DNA of 18,459 nucleotides from UMGS755 sp045652815 (GTDB taxonomy: Bacteria > Bacillota > Clostridia > UBA1381 > UBA9506): positions 1 through 18,459 of the forward strand of contig JAZOLH010000027.1 in NCBI GenBank assembly GCA_045652815.1, read 5' to 3'. Below, one piece after another: positions 8,598 through 15,237 of the stretch (position 1 is the stretch's first letter; each line of letters starts with the position of its first letter). The notes beneath the pieces were generated by a model. That model was not told where the DNA came from, did not search any database, and worked only from the letters and a program-made list of their open reading frames with translations. The position numbers were made by a program, and so were the translations under genes.

Positions 8598-9597
8598 CTT
8601 GATTTTGGCAATTGAATCTTCCTGTGATGAAACAGCGGCGGCGGTACTGCGGGATGGTCGCACGGTTTTATCCAACATTATTTCATCGCAGATTCCTATA
8701 CATGAGCGTTTCGGCGGCGTTGTACCCGAAATTGCATCCCGTAATCACGTGCTGAATCTGCCCGGCGTGGTAGATAAGGCGCTTTCTGAGGCAGGATGCG
8801 GTTTTGATGACTTATCTGCCATTGCGGTAACCTATGGTCCCGGTCTTGTGGGCGCACTTTTAACAGGTGTTTCTGCGGCAAAGGCTATGGCTTCTGCTAA
8901 AAATCTGCCACTTATCGGCGTGAACCACATTCACGGTCACATTGCGGCAAACTACATTGCCCATCCTGACCTTGAGCCGCCGTTTGTGTGCCTTGTGGCA
9001 TCAGGCGGTCATAGCCATATTGTTTACGTTAAAGATTATACTGAATTTGAAATTTTGGGCAGAACCCGTGACGATGCGGCGGGCGAGGCCTTTGATAAAA
9101 TTGCCCGTGTGCTGGGGCTTGGATATCCCGGCGGACCGAAAGTGGAGAAGATGGCAAGCGAGGGCGATCCTACCGCCATTACATTCCCCCGCGTCAGCTT
9201 TGATGAAGGTTGCTATGACTTTAGTTTCAGCGGCGTGAAAACCGCTGTGATTAACTATGTACATAAACAAGAGCAAAAGGGTGAAGAAATCTGCAAGGCA
9301 GATTTAGCCGCATCGTTCCAGGCGGCTGTTGTGGAAGCCCTGGTGGGTCACACCTTGCTCGCGGCACGTGAAAAAGGATGTAACAAAGTCACCATCGCAG
9401 GCGGCGTTAGTGCCAACGGTGCGCTCAGAAAAGGTTTTGAAGATGACATCTCCGGCACAAATATCAGCCTTTACTATCCGCCCCTTGTGCTTTGTACCGA
9501 TAACGCGGCTATGATTGGCTGTGCCGGATATTATTTATATCAAAAGGGTATTTTTGCGGATAGTCGCTTAAATGCTGTACCGAATCTTAAATTGTAA
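8590..9597 (+). CDS. tsaD: tRNA N6-adenosine threonylcarbamoyltransferase
   Basis: TsaD transfers the threonylcarbamoyl group from the TsaC product to A37 of tRNA, normally together with TsaB and TsaE. The ASKHA-fold protein starts SNLILAIESSCDETAAAV. It has metal ligands H113 and H117 in the HIHGH motif (113-117) and D304 in CTDNA, plus VASGGHSH (136-143) and GGVSANGALR (271-280). With the GTG start it has 335 residues, usual for the family; an ATG 36 nt upstream would add a 12-residue tail unlike TsaD and lacks a ribosome binding site. It overlaps rimI by 8 nt. tsaB and tsaE are not in the window. Confidence 0.95.
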   Translation: MSNLILAIESSCDETAAAVLRDGRTVLSNIISSQIPIHERFGGVVPEIASRNHVLNLPGVVDKALSEAGCGFDDLSAIAVTYGPGLVGALLTGVSAAKAMASAKNLPLIGVNHIHGHIAANYIAHPDLEPPFVCLVASGGHSHIVYVKDYTEFEILGRTRDDAAGEAFDKIARVLGLGYPGGPKVEKMASEGDPTAITFPRVSFDEGCYDFSFSGVKTAVINYVHKQEQKGEEICKADLAASFQAAVVEALVGHTLLAAREKGCNKVTIAGGVSANGALRKGFEDDISGTNISLYYPPLVLCTDNAAMIGCAGYYLYQKGIFADSRLNAVPNLKL

Positions 9598-9611
9598 ATC
9601 GCTTCGGCGAT
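9598..9611 (+). other. cUUCGg tetraloop hairpin before mltG
   Basis: ATCGC (9598-9602), TTCG, GCGAT (9607-9611) form a 5-bp stem closed by the very stable C(UUCG)G loop. It starts directly after the tsaD stop codon and ends 1 nt before the AGGAGG of mltG. There is no T-run, so it is not a terminator; it may affect mRNA processing or mltG translation. Confidence 0.5.
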
Positions 9612-9622
9612 GAGGAGGCCTT

Positions 9623-10639
9623 ATGGTCAAACGAATGAGAAAGAAAGATTCCCGCAGATTGTTAATTCTGCTGGTTATCCTGCTGTTTGTGTCTTACGGT
9701 TTTTCCGTGATTTCTGACTATCGCGGTAAAATCGGCGGGGACACCGTGCAGGTCACTATCGAAGCGGGAAGCGGAACAAAAACCATTGCCGCATTGCTCC
9801 GAGATAATGATATTATTGATAAGCCATTTTGGTTCCGCGTTTTTTCAAAACTCGGCGGTCACGATGGCGAGTATCAGCAGGGCACTTACGTGCTCCAAAA
9901 AAATGCGGGCTATAAAGCATTGTTTGAAGCGCTGAAACATTCTAACGATGCGGCAGATCAGGTACGCGTGACCATTCCTGAGGGTTATGAACTCCGCCAG
10001 ATTGCCGATACATTGGAAGAAGCAGGGCTCATCAACAGAGAGCGTTTTTATGATCTTGTTGAAAACGCTGCCTTTGACTATTGGTTTTTAAAAGATATTC
10101 CCAAGCGTGAAAACCGATTGGAAGGCTATCTGTTCCCTGATACATATATGTTCAGCAAAAGTGCAGGGGAAGAGGGCATCCTCCGCGCCATGCTATCCCG
10201 TTTCGATGAAGTTTACACAGAAAAATTCCGTGCCCGCGCCAAAGAACTTTCAATGAGTGATGATGAGATTATCACGCTGGCTTCTGTGATTGAAAGAGAA
10301 GCCAAAGGCGATGGAGACAGAAAACTGGTGGCAGGCGTGTTCCATAACCGCCTGAAAGACAGCGAGTATCCGTTCTTAGAATCCTGCGCTACGGTGCAAT
10401 ATATTTTAAAGGATAGAAAAGCAGTGCTTTCCATTGCGGATACGAAAATCCAGTCACCATATAACACATATATTAATCCGGGACTGCCCAAAGGTCCTAT
10501 TGCCTCACCGGGTCTTGAAGCCATTGAGGCGGCGCTTTACCCTGAAAAAACAAACTATATGTTCTTTGTGATGGGTTCTGACGGGAAACATCATTTTGCT
10601 GTGACTCACGCAGAACATTTAGCCAATATGAAGAAATAA
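9623..10639 (+). CDS. mltG: Endolytic transglycosylase MltG (YceG-like)
   Basis: MltG cuts nascent peptidoglycan strands in the outer leaflet region of the membrane and is thought to set glycan length. The 338-residue protein has a basic N-terminus and a single membrane anchor (about 12-31, LLILLVILLFVSYGFSVIS), then a LysM-like region (about 40-105). The YceG catalytic domain holds the conserved Glu224 in ASVIEREAKG (220-229), matching E. coli Glu218, with GVFHNRL downstream and the LEGYLFPDTY signature (166-175). AGGAGG at 9613-9618 lies only 4 nt before the ATG; the next Met (9635) would be 16 nt away, so 9623 is kept. It follows tsaD by 25 nt and precedes the hydrogenase-associated genes by 15 nt. 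Confidence 0.95.
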   Translation: MVKRMRKKDSRRLLILLVILLFVSYGFSVISDYRGKIGGDTVQVTIEAGSGTKTIAALLRDNDIIDKPFWFRVFSKLGGHDGEYQQGTYVLQKNAGYKALFEALKHSNDAADQVRVTIPEGYELRQIADTLEEAGLINRERFYDLVENAAFDYWFLKDIPKRENRLEGYLFPDTYMFSKSAGEEGILRAMLSRFDEVYTEKFRARAKELSMSDDEIITLASVIEREAKGDGDRKLVAGVFHNRLKDSEYPFLESCATVQYILKDRKAVLSIADTKIQSPYNTYINPGLPKGPIASPGLEAIEAALYPEKTNYMFFVMGSDGKHHFAVTHAEHLANMKK

Positions 10640-10654
10640 TTTGGAGGACGAAAT

Positions 10655-10894
10655 ATGAAACTCACAGTTTGTATCGGAAGTTCTTGCCATGTTAAAGGGT
10701 CTCGCTTTGTAGTTGAAAAACTGCAGGAATTAATTAAAGAGCATCATTTGGAAGAAAAAGTTGAACTGGGTGGCACATTCTGTTTGGGCGAATGCCAAAA
10801 AGGTGTTTGTGTGCAGGTTGACGGTGCTTTTCATTCTGTTTCTCCCGATGAAGTGCAGGCATTTTTTGAAAAAGAAGTTTTAGCAAATTGCTAA
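10655..10894 (+). CDS. Thioredoxin-like [2Fe-2S] protein (NuoE/HydC-type)
   Basis: This 79-residue protein has the thioredoxin-like ferredoxin pattern C6-x4-C11 and C43-x3-C47, the ligand spacing of the [2Fe-2S] domain in NuoE and HydC subunits. It lacks the N-terminal helical part of NuoE, so it is the minimal cluster domain. Further cysteines are C52 and a C-terminal C79. Such proteins pass single electrons; here the likely partner is the next gene, 13 nt downstream. GGAGG lies just upstream of the start. Stand-alone proteins of this type often precede PAS-hydrogenase genes in clostridia. The fold call is firm; the partner is inferred from position. Confidence 0.88.
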   Translation: MKLTVCIGSSCHVKGSRFVVEKLQELIKEHHLEEKVELGGTFCLGECQKGVCVQVDGAFHSVSPDEVQAFFEKEVLANC

Positions 10895-10907
10895 GGGATG
10901 TGAAAAA

Positions 10908-12593
10908 ATGAGTGTAACAAATTGCCTTACATTAAAAAAATCCAACTGTAAAAACTGCTATAAATGTATCAGACATTGTCCCGTTAAATCCATCCGTTTT
11001 TCTGCCAATCAGGCGCATATTGTGGAACGGGAATGTATTTTATGCGGTCAGTGTTTTGTTGTTTGTCCCCAGAATGCAAAAGAGATTGTGGATGCAACCG
11101 AGAAAGTTAAGGTTCTGCTTTTAGATGAAGCGCCTGTTTATGTGAGTTTGGCGCCCTCTTTTGTTGCAAACTATGATGGTGTGGGCATCAACGCTATGCG
11201 TGAAGCTTTAATGAAACTGGGTTTTGCAGGCGTTGAAGAAACCGCCATCGGTGCCACCATCGTTAAAAAAGAATATGAACGGATTTTAGCAGAGGATAAA
11301 CCCGATGTGTTGATTTCCTCCTGCTGTCATTCCATTAACCTTTTGATTCAGAAATATTACCCCGGTTTGCTTTCTTGCTTAGCGGATGTGCTTTCACCTA
11401 TGCAGGCACATTGTCAGGATATGAAAAAGCGTTATCCGGGTGCTAAAACGGTCTTTGTTGGTCCTTGTGTAGCGAAGAAGGATGAAGCCAACCGTTATGA
11501 AGGCATCGTTGATGCGGTTATGACTTTTGAAGAATTAACCCAGATGCTGAAGGAAGAAAATATTGAACTTTCTCAGGAAAAAGATGATATTAAAGAAAGT
11601 CGTGCTCGCTTTTTCCCCACCACAGGTGGCGTGATTAAAACCATGGATACGGAAAAAGAAGAAAACTATACATATTTAGCGTTAGATGGTGTTGAAAACT
11701 GTATTGCGGCCCTGCAGGATATTGAAAACGGTAAAATTCATAACTGCTTTATTGAAATGTCTGCCTGTGCAGGTAGTTGTGTAGGTGGTCCCGTTATGGA
11801 AAAATATCACCGTTCTCCCGTTCGCGACTATATCTCTGTTGCCACTTATGCAGGTGAAAAGGATTTTGGCGTTGAGCAGCCCGATTCTCTGACCTTAAAG
11901 AAAAGTTTCGGTTTCCTGCCCAACACACAGCAGAGACCTTCTGAACGCGATGTTATTGACATTCTGCGCCAGATGGGTAAAACCAAGCCCGAGGATGAGT
12001 TAAACTGCGGTTCCTGCGGTTATAACACCTGCCGCGATAAAGCGGTTGCCATTTATCAGGGTAAGGCAGAAATCTCTATGTGTCTGCCGTTCTTAAAAGA
12101 AAAGGCAGAAAACTTCTCCGATAACATTGTTAACAACACGCCCAATGGCATCATTGTTTTAAATGAAAACTTAGAAGTTCAGCAGATTAACACTGCCGCT
12201 TGCGATATTTTAAACCTCAGAAGCAGTTCTGATATTTTGGGCGATCTGGTGGTTCGTGTGCTGGATCCTGCTGTGTTTGTGGATGTGTTGCAGACAGGTA
12301 AGGAAGTGAAAAACCAGAGAGTTTATCTGGCTGAATATAAAAAATATGTAGAGCAAACCGTTGTGTATGACAGCGGATATCGTTTGCTCATTTGCATTAT
12401 GCGTGACGTAACAGAGGAAGAACTGGCACGTGAACGCAAGGAAGATATGAGCCGCAGAACCATTGAAACCGCTGATAAAGTGGTTGAAAAGCAGATGCGA
12501 ATCGTACAGGAAATTGCATCCCTCTTGGGCGAAACCGCCGCAGAAACAAAGATTGCGCTGTCTAAACTGAAGGAGTCGATTGCCGATGAATAA
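10908..12593 (+). CDS. PAS-tailed sensory-type [FeFe]-hydrogenase homologue
   Basis: This 561-residue protein has five parts in order. A 2[4Fe-4S] ferredoxin domain uses C14/C17/C20/C24 and C43/C46/C49/C53. A hydrogenase H-domain (about 75-320) carries the H-cluster motifs SSCCHS (137-142), GPCVAKKDE (185-193) and EMSACAGSCVGG (283-294). A further four-Cys iron-sulfur domain uses C367, C370, C375 and C392. A PAS domain (about 404-500) is followed by a long charged helix (about 500-558). All H-cluster ligands (C140, C187, C287, C291) are present, but residues around the active site differ from catalytic enzymes, as in group C (HydS-type) sensors. There is no kinase domain; the output is probably the phosphatase encoded next, whose start overlaps this stop. 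The layout recalls the hfs cluster of Thermoanaerobacterium. Sensing is inferred. Confidence 0.88.
   Translation: MSVTNCLTLKKSNCKNCYKCIRHCPVKSIRFSANQAHIVERECILCGQCFVVCPQNAKEIVDATEKVKVLLLDEAPVYVSLAPSFVANYDGVGINAMREALMKLGFAGVEETAIGATIVKKEYERILAEDKPDVLISSCCHSINLLIQKYYPGLLSCLADVLSPMQAHCQDMKKRYPGAKTVFVGPCVAKKDEANRYEGIVDAVMTFEELTQMLKEENIELSQEKDDIKESRARFFPTTGGVIKTMDTEKEENYTYLALDGVENCIAALQDIENGKIHNCFIEMSACAGSCVGGPVMEKYHRSPVRDYISVATYAGEKDFGVEQPDSLTLKKSFGFLPNTQQRPSERDVIDILRQMGKTKPEDELNCGSCGYNTCRDKAVAIYQGKAEISMCLPFLKEKAENFSDNIVNNTPNGIIVLNENLEVQQINTAACDILNLRSSSDILGDLVVRVLDPAVFVDVLQTGKEVKNQRVYLAEYKKYVEQTVVYDSGYRLLICIMRDVTEEELARERKEDMSRRTIETADKVVEKQMRIVQEIASLLGETAAETKIALSKLKESIADE
12570..12575 (+). promoter_or_regulatory. 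Ribosome binding site deciding the phosphatase start
   Basis: AAGGAG lies 10 nt before the ATG at 12586 and only 4 nt before the alternative TTG at 12580. The spacing and codon favour ATG 12586, which overlaps the upstream stop codon and implies translational coupling. Confidence 0.7.
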
Positions 12594-13758
12594 TTTATGC
12601 GCAGACATTGGATATAAAAGCATAAACCACGTTGGCGAACAACTTTGCGGTGACCATGTTGACGTTGTGGAGCAGGGTGAAAACTCCACCGTTATCGTGC
12701 TTGCAGACGGGCTCGGCAGTGGCGTTAAAGCCAGCATTCTGTCAACTTTAACCTCTAAAATCATCTCTACAATGATGTCTGAGGGTCTGCCTGTTGAAGA
12801 CTGCGTTGAAACCATTGCGGCAACGCTCCCCATTTGTTCCGTTCGCGGCGTGGCGTATTCCACTTTTACCATTATCCATTTGATTGATAACGAAACTGCC
12901 GAACTGATTCAGTATGATAATCCTCACGTGATTCTGATTCGCGGCGGCAAAAATTATGAATATGAAAAAACAGAAATGTCCATCGGCGGCAAGAAAATGT
13001 ACCGCTCGCTGATTCGCCTGGAAGAAAACGATATTTTTGTTGCTATGAGTGACGGTTGTCCTCATGCTGGCATCGGCAGAGTCTATAACTTCGGCTGGGA
13101 GAGAAAAGATATTATCTCTTTCTTAGAGGCGGTTATCCCTGCGGGCTATACAGCAAAGACTTTGTCCACCATTTTGGTGAATGAATGTTTCAAACTTTAT
13201 GGCGGAGAGCCGGGTGACGATGCAACGGCCTGCGTTGTTCGTATCAGAAAGCGCGAGCCGATGAATCTTCTGTTCGGTCCGCCTGCGAATCGCGATGATT
13301 GCGATAGAATGATGTCACTCTTCTTCTCAAAAGAGGGTAAGCACATTATCTGCGGCGGCACAACCTCTACCATTGCGGCGCAATATTTAGGTAAGCCTCT
13401 GCAGCCAACTCTGAAGTTTGAAGACCCTGAAATTCCGCCTATTGCAAAGCTGGAGGGTGTTGAACTGGTAACGGAAGGCGTTATCACCATCAACAAGGTG
13501 CTCAGTTATGCAGAGGACTATATTTTAGATAACGATACTTACAGTGAATGGAGCCGCAAGCGAGATGGGGCTTCTCTGATCTGTCAGTTGTTGTTTGAAG
13601 AGGCCACCGACATTAACTTTTTTGTAGGTCGTGCCATCAACCCTGCCCATCAGAATCCGGATTTGCCCATTAACTTTAACATTAAAATGAATTTGGTTGT
13701 GGAACTGTCCGATTGCCTGAAGAAAATGGGCAAACGCGTTAAAATCAGTTATTTCTAA
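12586..13758 (+). CDS. SpoIIE-family protein serine phosphatase linked to the hydrogenase sensor
   Basis: This 390-residue protein has a PP2C/SpoIIE phosphatase domain (about 15-222) with the metal-binding acidic residues in CGDHVD (D23), LADGLGSG (D41), SDGCPHAG (D156) and EPGDDATA (D211, D212). SpoIIE-type enzymes remove phosphate from serine or threonine on partners such as anti-sigma-factor antagonists. The remaining residues (about 223-390) form a second region I cannot name, with GPPANRDDCDRMM (231-243) and CGGTTSTIAAQYLG (256-269). No signal or membrane segment is seen, so it is cytoplasmic. It overlaps the PAS-hydrogenase gene by 8 nt and precedes the hydrogenase gene by 12 nt. No kinase, STAS-domain or sigma-factor partner lies in the window, so its target is unknown. 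Confidence 0.88.
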   Translation: MNNLCADIGYKSINHVGEQLCGDHVDVVEQGENSTVIVLADGLGSGVKASILSTLTSKIISTMMSEGLPVEDCVETIAATLPICSVRGVAYSTFTIIHLIDNETAELIQYDNPHVILIRGGKNYEYEKTEMSIGGKKMYRSLIRLEENDIFVAMSDGCPHAGIGRVYNFGWERKDIISFLEAVIPAGYTAKTLSTILVNECFKLYGGEPGDDATACVVRIRKREPMNLLFGPPANRDDCDRMMSLFFSKEGKHIICGGTTSTIAAQYLGKPLQPTLKFEDPEIPPIAKLEGVELVTEGVITINKVLSYAEDYILDNDTYSEWSRKRDGASLICQLLFEEATDINFFVGRAINPAHQNPDLPINFNIKMNLVVELSDCLKKMGKRVKISYF

Positions 13759-13770
13759 ACAGGAGTTTTT

Positions 13771-15192
13771 ATGAGAAAATTTGATACCAAAGTACAACAT
13801 TTAAAATATAAAGTGCTGCGAGAAGTGGCACGCCACGCCTGGGATGGCACATTGATGGAAAACCTTTTGGATATTCCTCAGGTGATTGTCAAGGGCGATA
13901 CACCCACGATGCGCTGCTGTGTTTATAAAGAACGCGCCATTTTAGCCGAGCGTATTAAACTGGCCATCGGCGGCAATCCCGAAGATAAAAACGTGATTCA
14001 GGTTATTGATATTGCCTGCGACGAATGTCCCGGTGGTTATGAAGTGACCAATGCTTGCCGCGGATGTCTGGCGCACAGATGCGAAGACGCTTGTAAATTT
14101 GGCGCCATTACGCTGGATGAAAACTACGTGGCACACATTGATAAATCCAAATGTAAAGAGTGCGGCGCTTGCGCTAAGGTTTGCCCTTATTCTGCTATTG
14201 TAAACCGCGTTCGTCCTTGTATGGCGGCTTGCAAAATCAAAGCCATTTCCACCAAGGAAAACGGTGCGGCAGATATTGATTATAACAGCTGTACCTCTTG
14301 CGGCGCTTGTGTGTACCAGTGCCCCTTTGGTGCGATTACCGATACCTCTTACATACTGAGCGTGATTGATATGCTCAAGGGCTCAGAGGGCGGCAAAAAT
14401 TATAAGGTTTATGCCGTTGTGGCGCCTTCTATCTCCAGCCAGTTTACCTATGCAAAACTGGGTCAGGTGGTAACAGGTTTAAAAGAACTTGGTTTCCATA
14501 CGGTTGTAGAAGCGGCGCTGGGTGCTGATATGGTCGCCCAGGCGGAATCCAAAGAACTGGCAGAGAAGGGCTTTTTAACCAGTTCCTGCTGTCCTGCATT
14601 TGTAAGTTTTATCGAGAAGAAATTCCCCGACCTTGTGCCCTTTATCTCTCATAACTTATCCCCTATGGCGACGATTTCTAAGTATATTAAGGAAACAGAC
14701 GAGACAGCCAAGATTGTCTTTATCGGTCCTTGTACTGCGAAGAAAGCGGAAGTGCGCAAGGATGAGGTGAAGCCCTATGTGGATGAGGCCATGACCTTTG
14801 AAGAATTGCAGGCGTTGTTTGATAGCCGCGATGTTGAAATTGAAACGCTCCCCGAGGGTGTTCTTGATAACGCATCTTACTTTGGTCGCATCTTTGCCCG
14901 TTGCGGTGGCTTGGCCGATGCGGTAGCTCAGGGCTTAAAAGAGCAGGGTCTTGAGGATTTTGAATTAAAAGCCATTTCCTGTGATGGTATTGAAGAATGC
15001 CGCATGGCGCTCCTGAAAAAGAGCAAGAATCTGTTGGACGCCAACTTCATCGAAGGTATGGCGTGTACCGGCGGTTGTATCGGCGGTGCAGGTTGCTTAA
15101 CTCACGGACCCAAGAGCAAGCAGGACGTGGATAAATATGGTCGAGAAGCTTTAGAGAAAACAATTTCTGATGCAGTTTCTGTTTTACAATAA
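13771..15192 (+). CDS. [FeFe] hydrogenase, group B type
   Basis: This enzyme is predicted to reduce protons or oxidise H2 using ferredoxin-type electrons. The 473 residues hold an N-terminal region (1-80), a cysteine-rich electron-transfer segment (83-184) and the H-domain (about 210-445). Ferredoxin motifs are C128/C131/C134/C138 and C174/C177/C180/C184. Extra cysteines occur at C83/C86, C96/C99/C104/C108 and C150/C154, so three or four clusters are likely. The H-cluster motifs are TSSCCPAF (270-277), GPCTAKKAE (319-327) and EGMACTGGCIGG (428-439). They include the proton-relay Cys273 and Met430, but Gly319 where clostridial CpI has Met. The pattern matches what I recall of the group B1/B3 family. 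AGGAG precedes the ATG; the gene ends at a strong terminator. Confidence 0.92.
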   Translation: MRKFDTKVQHLKYKVLREVARHAWDGTLMENLLDIPQVIVKGDTPTMRCCVYKERAILAERIKLAIGGNPEDKNVIQVIDIACDECPGGYEVTNACRGCLAHRCEDACKFGAITLDENYVAHIDKSKCKECGACAKVCPYSAIVNRVRPCMAACKIKAISTKENGAADIDYNSCTSCGACVYQCPFGAITDTSYILSVIDMLKGSEGGKNYKVYAVVAPSISSQFTYAKLGQVVTGLKELGFHTVVEAALGADMVAQAESKELAEKGFLTSSCCPAFVSFIEKKFPDLVPFISHNLSPMATISKYIKETDETAKIVFIGPCTAKKAEVRKDEVKPYVDEAMTFEELQALFDSRDVEIETLPEGVLDNASYFGRIFARCGGLADAVAQGLKEQGLEDFELKAISCDGIEECRMALLKKSKNLLDANFIEGMACTGGCIGGAGCLTHGPKSKQDVDKYGREALEKTISDAVSVLQ

Positions 15193-15194
15193 TC

Positions 15195-15237
15195 AAAAAA
15201 AGAACCCCTTTCGTTTAAACGAAAGGGGTTTTTCTTT
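15195..15237 (+). terminator. Bidirectional terminator between convergent genes
   Basis: AACCCCTTTCG (15203-15213) pairs with CGAAAGGGGTT (15220-15230) around the loop TTTAAA, a perfect 11-bp stem. TTTTCTTT-like tracts follow on the plus strand and an A-run at 15195-15201 gives a U-tract on the minus strand. It can therefore end both the hydrogenase operon and the MATE gene, whose stop codon sits at its right edge. Confidence 0.93.

Noticed and set aside
12408..12593. Histidine kinase domain at the end of the PAS-hydrogenase
   Set aside because: No H-box or ATP-binding (N, G1, G2) motifs; the protein ends in a plain helix.
12210..12872. 220-codon open frame on the minus strand
   Set aside because: It is antisense across the PAS-hydrogenase and phosphatase junction and shows no family resemblance; the two sense genes have clear motifs.
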